The notes under the pieces are model-generated. The model ran no database searches. It saw only the letters and a list, made by a program, of their open reading frames with translations, and had not been told where the DNA came from. 64,000 nt of DNA, taken from assembly GCF_024721175.1 (NCBI RefSeq), contig NZ_CP099399.1, positions 2,976,001 to 3,040,000 of the forward strand, in the 5' to 3' direction. A program made the translations under genes and the position numbers. Each line of letters opens with the position of its first letter. Position 1 is the first letter of the stretch. The DNA comes from Rhizobium sp. Pop5. Its GTDB lineage: Bacteria > Pseudomonadota > Alphaproteobacteria > Rhizobiales > Rhizobiaceae. Positions 44,005 through 51,456 of the stretch are shown here, in pieces.

Positions 44005-44037
44005 ATAATAAAGATACCGTCCGGACGGTTTTGTCAA
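44005..44037 (-). promoter_or_regulatory. Promoter and TetR operator of the TetR-SMR operon
   Basis: On the minus strand, a consensus -35 TTGACA (44037-44032) is followed by the perfect palindrome ACCGTCCGGACGGT (44029-44016) and AT-rich -10 candidates (TATCTT at 44016-44011, TTTATT at 44012-44007). An operator placed between -35 and -10 is typical for TetR autorepression. Confidence 0.75.
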
Positions 44038-44169
44038 GAAAAATCAGCTAAAGCCCTTGCAATGCAGCGATTATGCGCAAAATGCCGCGGCACTTTGATG
44101 ACAGTTGCGATCATTTTCCATCAGGTGCATGAAGGGCCGGGGGAATGGGAATGATATCGGGATGGTTCC

Positions 44170-44559
44170 GTGACGGAAAAGGTCACCACACTCTATGAGG
44201 CGATCGGCGGCGATCCTGCGGTGCGGGCGCTGACGCATCGCTTCTACGAACTGATGGACACGCTGCAGGAAGCCGGCAACGTGCGCGCCGTCCATCCGCC
44301 GAGCCTCGAAGGCAGCGAAGAGAAATTCTACGAATACATGACCGGCTACCTCGGCGGCCCGCCGCTCTACACCGACAAGCGCGGTCATCCGCGCTTGCGC
44401 AGCCGCCATTTCGTCGCCGAGATCGGCCCTGTCGAGCGTGACGAATGGCTGCTTTGTTTCCGCCGCGCCCTTGACGAAACGATCGCGAGCCAGGCGCTTC
44501 GCGATCTCATCTGGGCGCCGGTCGAACGTCTTGCCTATCACATGCAGAACAAGGAATGA
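44170..44559 (+). CDS. Group II truncated haemoglobin
   Basis: A 129-residue 2-over-2 globin: TLYEAIGGDPAVRALTHRFYELM, YLGGPPLYTDKRGHPRLRSRH (F-helix region with proximal His), and DEWLLCFRRALDE with the TrHbII Trp. Such proteins bind O2 or NO and are linked to nitrosative stress or microaerobic metabolism. The start is GTG 44170. It overlaps the next gene by 4 bases. Confidence 0.9.
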   Translation: MTEKVTTLYEAIGGDPAVRALTHRFYELMDTLQEAGNVRAVHPPSLEGSEEKFYEYMTGYLGGPPLYTDKRGHPRLRSRHFVAEIGPVERDEWLLCFRRALDETIASQALRDLIWAPVERLAYHMQNKE

Positions 44560-44933
44560 CGATGAGCCTGAACGCGCGTCTGGAGCCTGTGCTCTATCTC
44601 TTCGCCGGCCTGTTCGGTGTATCAGGCGTGGCGCTCGCCGCCCTTGCCGCCCATGGCGGCGGCGAGGCCAATCTGGCAGCATCCGCATCCGCCATGTGCC
44701 TCGCGCACGCCCCTGCCCTCTTGGCATTGGCCCTCGGCACCGCCAGGCTCAAAACCGCCTGGCTGGCCGGTTTTCTGATGATCTTGGGGACGCTGCTCTT
44801 TGCAGGCGATCTCGTTACGCTCCGCTTCACCGGCTCCAGCCTCTTCCCCTATGCCGCCCCGACCGGCGGCTGGGCGATGATGCTGGGTTGGCTGGCCGTG
44901 GCGGCAGGTGCGGTGTTTCGGGTGCGGACGTAG
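44556..44933 (+). CDS. DUF423-family small membrane protein
   Basis: A 125-residue protein with four hydrophobic segments: VLYLFAGLFGVSGVALAALAAHGG, CLAHAPALLALALGTAR, LAGFLMILGTLLFAGDL and GWAMMLGWLAVAAGAVF. This is the DUF423 (YgdD-like) arrangement with the conserved AAHG. Coupled to the globin gene by an ATGA overlap. Function unknown. Confidence 0.82.
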   Translation: MTMSLNARLEPVLYLFAGLFGVSGVALAALAAHGGGEANLAASASAMCLAHAPALLALALGTARLKTAWLAGFLMILGTLLFAGDLVTLRFTGSSLFPYAAPTGGWAMMLGWLAVAAGAVFRVRT

Positions 44934-44940
44934 ATCTCAC

Positions 44941-44961
44941 CTTCTCCCCGCTGGGGAGAAG
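44941..44961. terminator. Stem-loop between convergent genes
   Basis: CTTCTCCCC, loop GCT, GGGGAGAAG. It lies between the DUF423 gene and the haem-oxygenase-like gene. A related sequence forms the outer arms of the repeat at 63533-63594. Confidence 0.65.
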
Positions 44962-44999
44962 GGGAAGGAAGCAGGAACTGCGCCCACAATCGCTACGCT

Positions 45000-45314
45000 T
45001 TATACCCCCTCGACCACATTAAAACCTTCAAAAACCGGCGGCCCCTTGTACATCGCCTTGCGGTCGCCGGCATTGCGGTGCGCCGCGCGAAAATTCTCGG
45101 ACTTCGTCCAGTTCTGGAAATCCTCTTCGCTGCTCCAGACCGTGTGCGAGGAATAGAGCGTGTAGCCTTCCTCCTCGTTGGCCTTGCCGCGCAGCAGCCG
45201 GAATTCGACGAAACCGGGCACTTCGGCCAGGCTTGAATCGCGGTTGCGCCAGACTGTTTCGAAATCGCTCTCGGTGCCGGTTACGACCTTGAAGCGGTTC
45301 ATTGCGATATACAT
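45000..45314 (-). CDS. Antibiotic biosynthesis monooxygenase-type protein, probable haem oxygenase (HmuQ/HmuD-like)
   Basis: A 104-residue ABM ferredoxin-like protein: YIAMNRFKVVTGTESDFETVWRNRD (in part), EVPGFVEFRLLRG and YTLYSSHTVWSSEEDFQNWTKSENFRAAH. The pattern, with Asn6 and the Trp/His residues, agrees with IsdG-type haem-degrading monooxygenases, known in rhizobia as HmuQ and HmuD. It is last in a three-gene operon near tonB and hmuPSTUV, so it probably releases iron from imported haem. The two genes before it have no assigned role. Confidence 0.82.
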   Translation of the reverse strand: MYIAMNRFKVVTGTESDFETVWRNRDSSLAEVPGFVEFRLLRGKANEEEGYTLYSSHTVWSSEEDFQNWTKSENFRAAHRNAGDRKAMYKGPPVFEGFNVVEGV

Positions 45315-45323
45315 GAAGTCTCC

Positions 45324-45596
45324 TTACGCCTTCCTCTTGGCTGCCCTTGCCGCATGCGAGGGAAAGGCGACAACATTATTGCCGTTTGCCGCCGCCGGGC
45401 CAAGCGATCTTGTTGTTGCTTCTCCGGGCATGCGCGCTTCCCAGGTCGGAAACAGCGTCACATTCGGATAGAACCGCTGGCGTCCGGCATGTTGCTGGAA
45501 AAGTTCGTAGAGTTCGGGCACGAGGCCGTCGCCGCTCTGCGCGGCGAGCTTGTGCAGACCGATCATGGTGAAGCCGTCGGGGCGCTGGTCGTTCAT
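45324..45596 (-). CDS. Uncharacterised 90-residue protein of the haem operon
   Basis: No family is recognised. The N-terminal half is folded-looking (FTMIGLHKLAAQSGDGLVPELYELFQQHAG), followed by RQRFYPNVTLFPTWEARMPGEAT and a low-complexity tail rich in Ala, Asn, Arg and Lys. It lies between the DUF2325 gene (4-bp overlap) and the haem-oxygenase-like gene (9-bp gap), so it is probably co-regulated by iron. There are no cysteines, signal peptide or membrane helix. Confidence 0.7.
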   Translation of the reverse strand: MNDQRPDGFTMIGLHKLAAQSGDGLVPELYELFQQHAGRQRFYPNVTLFPTWEARMPGEATTRSLGPAAANGNNVVAFPSHAARAAKRKA

Positions 45597-46000
45597 CTGG
45601 AATTGTCTCGTTCGTTCATCGTCTGCAGCGCACGCTCCAGGCTGGACTTGCTGCCGTTGCGAAGCGGGATGAAGGCCTTGCCGAACTTCTTGCAGCCGGT
45701 CTTCACGCGCAGGCAGGCATCGTGGCTGATACAGTCGATCGGGCAGAAGACGCAGTCGACCGAGGGAAGCACGGTGTCGATGCGCGAAACCGCTTCGCGC
45801 AAGCCGCCATCGTGATGAATGAGCTCGGCGCCGAAATTGCTGGCGATCTGGCGCAGATGCGCCACCTGGCAGTCACGGCCGCCGACATAGAGGAAACTGC
45901 AGCCATCGAGTTTGGACCGTTCGTGGGATGCCTGTCCGGCCTCATCGCCCGCGCTGTCGCGGACCTCCCGGTTCGATCCCTTCTTGCCCTTGCGAGCCAT
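45593..46000 (-). CDS. DUF2325-domain protein
   Basis: A 135-residue protein with a DUF2325 domain after a charged N-terminal tail of about 30 residues: FLYVGGRDCQVAHLRQIA, GAELIHHDGGLREAVSRID and VDCVFCPIDCISHDACLRVK. Four or five cysteines (CVFC, DC, DAC) could bind a metal or cofactor. Related domains occur with iron- and stress-controlled genes, but no biochemical role is known. It is first in the operon that ends with the haem-oxygenase-like gene, below an IRO-like box. Confidence 0.8.
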   Translation of the reverse strand: MARKGKKGSNREVRDSAGDEAGQASHERSKLDGCSFLYVGGRDCQVAHLRQIASNFGAELIHHDGGLREAVSRIDTVLPSVDCVFCPIDCISHDACLRVKTGCKKFGKAFIPLRNGSKSSLERALQTMNERDNSR

Positions 46001-46090
46001 ATACCACCCGTTCGCTCGTTGATCGTCACACGATTCCTGCGTGTGCGGATGGACCTTATTAAACTTGATTTTTGGAGTAAAGTATAAAGT

Positions 46091-46105
46091 TGAATGTTTT
46101 CATCA
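46091..46105 (-). promoter_or_regulatory. IRO-type box (putative RirA site)
   Basis: TGAATGTTTTCATCA fits TGA-N9-TCA, the consensus of iron-responsive operators bound by RirA in rhizobia. It lies 91 bp upstream of the DUF2325 start and beside the tonB stop codon, in AT-rich DNA. The match is short and can occur by chance. Confidence 0.5.
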
Positions 46106-46107
46106 TA

Positions 46108-47400
46108 TTATTCGATCGAGATCGGCAAGGAGATAAAGCTCCTTCCATTGCCACCGGGCGTCGGCCCGAATGGAGCCGCCCGCCTGATGGCATCGATGGC
46201 AATCTGATCGATCTCGGGGACGCCAGATCCGTTCACGACGCGAACGGACGTCAGGCCTCCGCTGCCATTCACCGAAAACGAGACGACCACAGTTCCCTCG
46301 ACACCGCGCGGCGTTCTGATCGCACGGCGAATGCGGCTGCGGACCTTGCCGTCGTAATTGGCAAAAGCTGCACTTCCGATACCATCATTGCTGCTGACAC
46401 CGCGCGAATTGCGATCCGACTGAGCCGATCGGTCCCCCTCGGCAACACCTTGCACCAAATCCTGCTGCGCATCGCCTTGCGAACCTGCGGCCTTTCGCGG
46501 CGGTCGCTTCTTTTCAACCGGTTTCGGTTTTTCCTGCGCCACCAGTTTCGGCTTCGGTTTCGGCGTCACGATCTCTTGCGGCACTTCCTGCTCAGGCTGA
46601 ACCTCCGCCGTCTCGACCGGTTTCATCTCTTCGGGTTCGACCGCCGCAACGGGTGGCACCTCGGACGGCTGCACTTCCGCAGGAACTTCCTCAAGCTTCT
46701 GCTCCTCCGGAACAACCGTCGACATCGGCTGCGCAACGGCGGTTTCAGCGGGCACTTCCGAAACCAGAATCTCCGGCTCCACGGCAGCTGCAGTTTCCGG
46801 CGAAACGCGCGTTACCTCGGGAGCGGAAGCCTGCTGTATCGGATCCTGTGTCTCAACCGGAGAGACCTCGGTCGGCTGAACGGCTTCCGTATCCGGCTCG
46901 ACAGCCTCCGGGATGATCTCTTCCTGTACGGTCGCCTCGGTCTCGCCGGCGGCGGTCTGATCAACGTCCGAGTAGCCGAACATGATGACACTTACGGCTT
47001 CACCAGCTTCCTCGACCGCCTTCTCCGGGACGTGCGGGAAGGCGAAGAGCAGCGCTGCGGCAAACGTGGCGTGGAAAATCAGCGAACCAACACAGGTCAG
47101 CGCCAGCCGCCGCCGCACCGGCTTCTTCTCGTCCTCCTGCTTCTCCACCGCCGCATCCATCGGCGGCGCGGAAACAGCAGCGGACGGCGCCGCTTCCGGA
47201 TGGTCGGGAAAGGAGGATATCTGCGCAAAACGCGCGTAGTGGATCACCGTTTCACCGGCCGGCTGCCGTTGCGCGTTGCGCAGTTCGGAAAGCTCGTGGC
47301 CGGGGTGCATGCCGGGCGTATTGTCGTTCAGGCTACTGCCGCCAGCTTCCGCCTCCTCGATGAGCACCTGTCTCGATCTGGATTTCGCTGAAATCGCCAT
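46108..47400 (-). CDS. tonB: TonB energy-transducing protein
   Basis: A 430-residue TonB. An unusually long cytoplasmic N-terminus (about 105 residues) precedes one membrane helix (CVGSLIFHATFAAALLFAF, about 111-129). A long Pro/Glu/Val-rich periplasmic spacer (about 150-300) ends in KPKPKLVAQEKPKPVEKKRPP. The C-terminal TonB box-binding domain has NYDGKVRSRIRRAIRTP, GTVVVSFSVNGSGGLTSV and IDAIRRAAPFGPTP. It couples the proton-motive force to haem or siderophore receptors. It stands alone next to the hmu genes; no ExoB/ExbD genes are present here. Confidence 0.9.
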   Translation of the reverse strand: MAISAKSRSRQVLIEEAEAGGSSLNDNTPGMHPGHELSELRNAQRQPAGETVIHYARFAQISSFPDHPEAAPSAAVSAPPMDAAVEKQEDEKKPVRRRLALTCVGSLIFHATFAAALLFAFPHVPEKAVEEAGEAVSVIMFGYSDVDQTAAGETEATVQEEIIPEAVEPDTEAVQPTEVSPVETQDPIQQASAPEVTRVSPETAAAVEPEILVSEVPAETAVAQPMSTVVPEEQKLEEVPAEVQPSEVPPVAAVEPEEMKPVETAEVQPEQEVPQEIVTPKPKPKLVAQEKPKPVEKKRPPRKAAGSQGDAQQDLVQGVAEGDRSAQSDRNSRGVSSNDGIGSAAFANYDGKVRSRIRRAIRTPRGVEGTVVVSFSVNGSGGLTSVRVVNGSGVPEIDQIAIDAIRRAAPFGPTPGGNGRSFISLPISIE

Positions 47401-47463
47401 TGTCTACGCCTCGGACAGCCAGAAACATCTCCGCCGGGGTTCATCCCCCGGCGTTTTCTTGAG

Positions 47464-47505
47464 CAATTCCAGCAAAACTGCGTAGCGGTTTTGCGTCCGG
47501 AATTG
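47464..47505. repeat. Rhizobial palindromic repeat, copy 3 with outer arms
   Basis: The inner core GCAAAAC/GTTTTGC (47472-47478, 47488-47494) is enclosed by outer arms CAATTCC (47464-47470) and GGAATTG (47499-47505). It lies between tonB and the next minus-strand gene. An additional stem-loop CGCCGGGG/CCCCGGCG with TTTTC lies at about 47432-47458. Confidence 0.7.
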
Positions 47506-47517
47506 CGTAAAAACAAA

Positions 47518-47554
47518 GGGATAGAGCATTTCCCGCGTGGAAATGCTCTATCCC
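47518..47554 (-). terminator. Terminator overlapping the end of the 47548 gene
   Basis: A perfect 16-bp stem, GGGATAGAGCATTTCC (47518-47533) with GGAAATGCTCTATCCC (47539-47554), loop CGCGT, is followed on the minus strand by TTTGTTTTT. Its upper arm includes the stop codon and last codon of the gene. Confidence 0.8.
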
Positions 47555-47970
47555 TCGAAGGGAACGGAGACCTGTGAGCGGGTGACGAGACCCTTCATGC
47601 ATTCGCCGGCTGCCGGCCCGTCGCAGACCGGCGTGTCGTTGATGAGGATGCGGGTCACGCTCTCGCATTTGACATTCGGCATGTCGAACTGGCGCACGCG
47701 CTTCTTGCCTTGCGGCAGATCGCGGAAATCGAGAACGGTGATCTTGTCGACGGCATTCTTGTCGTTGAAGAAGGCGAGCTCGAAAGAGATCTTGTTGATG
47801 GCGGCGGGCAGATTGTTCTCGGCGACGAAGGTCATCATGCAGCCCTTCTGCGAGGGCGCCAGCGCATTGAGTTCGACATCGAGAGACATTGCCGATGCCG
47901 CCTCCTGCGCTTGGGCTACGCCCGCAACCGCCATCACCAAGCCGGCCGCAACAGCCGCAAACCTAACCGC
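47548..47970 (-). CDS. Exported protein of unknown function beside hmuP
   Basis: A 140-residue protein with a signal peptide (MAVRFAAVAAGLVMAVAGVAQAQ). The mature part is a beta-rich domain with NKISFELAFFNDKNAVDKITVLDFRDLPQGKKRVRQFDMPNVKC (in part) and four Cys (KGC, VKC, VCD, GEC), likely two disulphides. It ends in a motif found in small rhizobial exported proteins. GGAGAAGG precedes ATG 47970. It is divergent from hmuP with an 82-bp gap, so it may share iron control. Confidence 0.75.
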   Translation of the reverse strand, partial: AVRFAAVAAGLVMAVAGVAQAQEAASAMSLDVELNALAPSQKGCMMTFVAENNLPAAINKISFELAFFNDKNAVDKITVLDFRDLPQGKKRVRQFDMPNVKCESVTRILINDTPVCDGPAAGECMKGLVTRSQVSVPFEG

Positions 47971-48015
47971 CATAACCTTCTCCGCATCGTCGCAATATCG
48001 GCAATCCCAAAAACT

Positions 48016-48030
48016 TGACTGCATTAGTCT
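48016..48030 (+). promoter_or_regulatory. IRO-like box upstream of hmuP
   Basis: TGACTGCATTAGTCT is one base off TGA-N9-TCA and contains the exact inverted repeat GACT-N5-AGTC. It overlaps a -35-like TTGACT (48015-48020). The position fits RirA repression of hmuPSTUV, as known for other rhizobia. Confidence 0.5.
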
Positions 48031-48052
48031 CCTATTGCGTCTTTAAAAAATT

Positions 48053-48307
48053 ATGAGTAGGAAAGTCAAGATAATTGTAACCGCAACCGGGAACCTTCCC
48101 GGCCTCACGGAATTGCCAGCCGACATGATGGTTGAAAAGCCAGACACCTTTAAGCATGCGCCACTGCCGGGCGAACCCGAGGCGCAACACCGGATCATCG
48201 AAAGCGCGGATCTTTTCCGCGGCGCGACCGAGATCATGATCAGACACGACGGGCTGGCTTACCGCCTGAAGATCACCCGTCAGGGCAAGCTCATTCTCAA
48301 TAAATAG
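48053..48307 (+). CDS. hmuP: Haem uptake regulator/accessory protein HmuP (HemP family)
   Basis: A small protein of 84 residues if started at ATG 48053. The conserved C-terminal half is the HemP domain: LFRGATEIMIRHDGLAYRLKITRQGKLILNK (in part). HmuP acts as an activator of haem receptor expression in rhizobia. The N-terminal 24 residues are doubtful because the promoter-like box ends just before ATG 48053; ATG 48125 or 48128 (about 60 residues) is an alternative. It is followed by hmuS after 22 bp. Confidence 0.85.
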   Translation: MSRKVKIIVTATGNLPGLTELPADMMVEKPDTFKHAPLPGEPEAQHRIIESADLFRGATEIMIRHDGLAYRLKITRQGKLILNK

Positions 48308-48329
48308 GGCCAATAGGCAGGGGTAAGAC

Positions 48330-49379
48330 ATGACTGAGCAGAAAAGACCGGCACCGGCCGAAATCCGTGCGTTTCGCGCTGAAAATCCGAAGATGCGCGA
48401 GCGCGATATCGCCGCCCAGCTGAAGATTTCCGAAGCGGCCCTCGTCGCCGCCGAAACCGGTATCAGCGTGACCCGCATCGACGCCAGCGCATTGAAGCTC
48501 CTCGAGCGCGTGGAACGCCTCGGCGAAGTACTCTCCTTGTCGCGAAATGAAAGCGCCGTGCACGAAAAGATCGGCATCTTCGAAAACATCAAGATGGGCA
48601 TACAGAGCGCGATCGTCCTCGGCGAAAACATCGACCTGCGCATCTTCCCGAGCCGCTGGGAACATGGCTTTGCCGTCTCCAAGAAGGATGGCGACCAGGA
48701 GCGCCTCAGCCTGCAATATTTCGATAAATCGGGCACTGCCGTGCACAAGGTGCATCTGCGCCCGAATTCGAATGTCGAGGCCTATCACGCGATCGTCGCC
48801 GAGCTAAAGCTCGAGGACCAGTCGCAGGAATTCATCGAGGCCGAGATCTCGAATGCCGCCGACGAAGCTGCCGATATCAGCCGCGACGAGCTGCGCGACA
48901 ACTGGAGCAGGCTCACCGACACCCACGAGTTCTTCGGCATGCTGAAGCGCCTGAAGATCGGGCGCCAGGCGGCCATCCGCAGCGTCGGCGACGACTATGC
49001 GTGGAAGCTCGACAACACCGCGACAGCGGAGATGATGCATGCCTCGGTGAAATCAGGCCTGCCGATCATGTGCTTCGTCGCCAATAACGGCATCGTCCAG
49101 ATTCATTCCGGCCCGATCTTCAACGTGCAGGCGATGGGGCCGTGGATCAACATCATGGATCCGACCTTCCACCTGCATCTGCGCCAGGATCACATCGCCG
49201 AGACCTGGGCGGTGCGCAAGCCGACCAAGGATGGGCACGTCACCTCGCTGGAGGCCTACAATGCCGAAGGCGAGATGATCATCCAGTTCTTCGGCAAGCG
49301 CCAGGAAGGTGTCGGCGAACGCGCCGAATGGCGTGAGATCATGGAAAACCTGCCGCGGGCGGCAAGTGTCGCCGCATAA
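48330..49379 (+). CDS. hmuS: Haem-degrading / haem chaperone protein HmuS
   Basis: A 349-residue cytoplasmic protein of the HemS/ChuX superfamily with two homologous halves: N-terminal RVERLGEVLSLSRNESAVHEKIGIFEN and C-terminal DTHEFFGMLKRLKIGRQAAIRSVGDDYAWKLDN (in part). It receives haem from the transporter and degrades it or passes it on. It is preceded by hmuP and followed by hmuT after 11 bp. Confidence 0.93.
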   Translation: MTEQKRPAPAEIRAFRAENPKMRERDIAAQLKISEAALVAAETGISVTRIDASALKLLERVERLGEVLSLSRNESAVHEKIGIFENIKMGIQSAIVLGENIDLRIFPSRWEHGFAVSKKDGDQERLSLQYFDKSGTAVHKVHLRPNSNVEAYHAIVAELKLEDQSQEFIEAEISNAADEAADISRDELRDNWSRLTDTHEFFGMLKRLKIGRQAAIRSVGDDYAWKLDNTATAEMMHASVKSGLPIMCFVANNGIVQIHSGPIFNVQAMGPWINIMDPTFHLHLRQDHIAETWAVRKPTKDGHVTSLEAYNAEGEMIIQFFGKRQEGVGERAEWREIMENLPRAASVAA

Positions 49380-49390
49380 GGATCGCAGCA

Positions 49391-50320
49391 ATGACGATGC
49401 GTAACAATCTGCGCCGGATCCGCCCCTGGGAACTGGTCCTGACGGCTGTTGTCTTGGCGCTGCCGCTGATCGCGACAGCGCCGGCTGGCCAAAGCTTCGC
49501 CTTCGCTGGCACCGCCCTTGCCGAAGAAAAGAAGCTCGACACGTCGCGCCTGGTTTCGGTCGGCGGCGACGTCACCGAAATCATCTACGCGCTCGGCGAG
49601 GAAAGCCGGCTGATCGCCCGCGACACGACGAGCACCTATCCGCAGGCAGCCCTGAAGCTGCCGAATGTCGGTTACATGCGCGCACTCTCGCCCGAAGGTA
49701 TCCTCGCCATGAACCCGACGGCGATCATCGCTGTCGAAGGTTCCGGTCCGCAGGAGGCGCTTGCTGTATTGAAGAATGCCAGCGTGCCCTTCGAGACCGT
49801 GCCGAGCCCGTTTACCCGTGACGGCATTCTCGCCAAGATCGATCGCGTTGGCACGCTGCTCGGCGTACCCGACAAGGCGAAGGCGCTGGAAGCAAAGGTA
49901 GCGGCCGATCTCGACGCGGCGATCGCCGATGCCGGAAAGCGGCCCGAGGCCGAACGCAAGCGCGTTCTCTTCATCCTCAGCGCCAAGAACGGCCGGATCA
50001 TGGCGTCGGGCACAGGCACCGCGGCCGACGGCATCATCCAGCTTGCCGGCGCCGTCAACGCCGTCGGCGCCTTCCCCGGCTACAAGCCGCTGACGGACGA
50101 GGCGATCGTCGAAGCCAAGCCCGACCTCATCTTGATGATGGATCGCGGCGATGGCGCCGGCACCAGGAATGAGGACCTGCTTGCCCAGCCGGCGATCGCG
50201 CTGACGCCGGCGGGCGAGAAGAAAGCGATCATCCGCATGGACGGCATCTACCTGCTCGGCTTCGGCCCGCGCACGGCAGCCGCCGCGCGTGAGCTCAACG
50301 CAGCAATCTACGGGGGCTGA
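49391..50320 (+). CDS. hmuT: Haem-binding periplasmic protein HmuT
   Basis: A 309-residue type III substrate-binding protein. The N-terminus contains an export signal (LVLTAVVLALPLIATAPAGQSFA). The mature part has VSVGGDVTEIIYALGEESRLIARDTTSTYP, NVGYMRALSPEGILAMNP and the C-terminal helix GFGPRTAAAARELNAAIYG, typical of HmuT. Tyr in STYP and in VGYM are likely haem ligands. It delivers haem to HmuUV; the gap to hmuU is 2 bp. Confidence 0.93.
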   Translation: MTMRNNLRRIRPWELVLTAVVLALPLIATAPAGQSFAFAGTALAEEKKLDTSRLVSVGGDVTEIIYALGEESRLIARDTTSTYPQAALKLPNVGYMRALSPEGILAMNPTAIIAVEGSGPQEALAVLKNASVPFETVPSPFTRDGILAKIDRVGTLLGVPDKAKALEAKVAADLDAAIADAGKRPEAERKRVLFILSAKNGRIMASGTGTAADGIIQLAGAVNAVGAFPGYKPLTDEAIVEAKPDLILMMDRGDGAGTRNEDLLAQPAIALTPAGEKKAIIRMDGIYLLGFGPRTAAAARELNAAIYGG

Positions 50321-50322
50321 TC

Positions 50323-51435
50323 ATGGCCCTGCCGCAAGCCATGACGGAAGCAAGGCGACCATTCGCGATGGCAGACCTCCGCGACACCAGCCAGGCGGGC
50401 GACAGGACACGGCTCGCCTTGCTGGCGATCGCGCTGCTCGTCGCAGGCGCCGTCTTCTCGATGCTGTTTTCGGTGACGACAGGGGCTTCGGATGCCTCGA
50501 TCCTCGACGTCATCGGCAAGATGGCCGGCTCCGAGACGGCGCTCAGCGCGCGGGACCGGATCATCATCTTCGATATCCGCCTGCCGCGCGCGATCCTCGG
50601 CTTCCTGATCGGCGCCTCGCTTGCCGTCTCCGGCACGGTGATGCAGGGCCTCTTTCGCAATCCGCTGGCCGATCCCGGCCTCGTCGGCGTCTCATCAGGC
50701 GCAAGCCTCGGCGCAGTCGCCATCATCGTGCTCGGCGGCGGCATCGCAGCCCCGCTCGTGGCGCTTCTCGCCATCTACGCCCTTCCGGCTGCTGCCTTCG
50801 GCGGCGGTCTCGCCACGACGCTGCTGCTCTACAGGATCGCCACCCGCCACGGCCAGACCTCGGTGGCGACGATGCTGCTTGCCGGCATCGCGCTCGGCGC
50901 GCTCGCCCTCGCTCTGACCGGCCTGATGATCTACATCGCGAACGACCAGCAACTGCGCGACCTGACCTTCTGGAGCATGGGCTCGCTTGCCGGCGCCACG
51001 TGGACCAAGATTGCCGCCGCCGGCCCGATCATCCTGTTGTCCTTCACCGCCCTGCCCTTCATGGCCCGTGGCCTCAATGCCATCACGCTCGGCGAAGCGG
51101 CCGCCTTTCATATGGGCGTGCCGGTGCAGCGGTTGAAGAATGTGGCGATCGTCGGCGTCGCGGCTGCGACCGGCGCCGCCGTCGCCGTCAGCGGCGGCAT
51201 CGGCTTCGTCGGCATCGTCGTGCCGCATATCCTGCGCATGGCGATCGGCCCGGACCATCGTTTCCTGCTGCCGGCCGCAGCCCTTCTCGGCGGCTCGCTG
51301 CTGATCTCAGCCGACGTGCTCGCACGCACCCTCGTCGCCCCGGCCGAGCTGCCGATCGGCATCATCACCGCAGCGGTGGGCGGGCCGTTCTTCCTGTGGA
51401 TCCTGCTGCGGCAGCGCTCGCGTCTTGCCCTGTGA
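50323..51435 (+). CDS. hmuU: Haem ABC transporter permease HmuU (FecCD family)
   Basis: A 370-residue permease with about ten helices of the BtuC/FecCD type: IRLPRAILGFLIGASLAVSGTVMQGLFRNPLADPGLVGVSSGASLGAV (in part), WSMGSLAGATW, LGEAAAFHMGVPVQRLK and GGIGFVGIVVPHILRM, which is the L-loop for ATPase contact. The N-terminus before the first helix is about 35 residues, and an internal ATG at codon 7 is also possible. Confidence 0.93.
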   Translation: MALPQAMTEARRPFAMADLRDTSQAGDRTRLALLAIALLVAGAVFSMLFSVTTGASDASILDVIGKMAGSETALSARDRIIIFDIRLPRAILGFLIGASLAVSGTVMQGLFRNPLADPGLVGVSSGASLGAVAIIVLGGGIAAPLVALLAIYALPAAAFGGGLATTLLLYRIATRHGQTSVATMLLAGIALGALALALTGLMIYIANDQQLRDLTFWSMGSLAGATWTKIAAAGPIILLSFTALPFMARGLNAITLGEAAAFHMGVPVQRLKNVAIVGVAAATGAAVAVSGGIGFVGIVVPHILRMAIGPDHRFLLPAAALLGGSLLISADVLARTLVAPAELPIGIITAAVGGPFFLWILLRQRSRLAL

Positions 51436-51456
51436 GTAATGTGTGAGTGACTTGAA

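Noticed and set aside
50289..51446. Alternative plus frame over hmuU
   Set aside because: Low-complexity arginine-rich translation; hmuU is in the frame 50323-51435.
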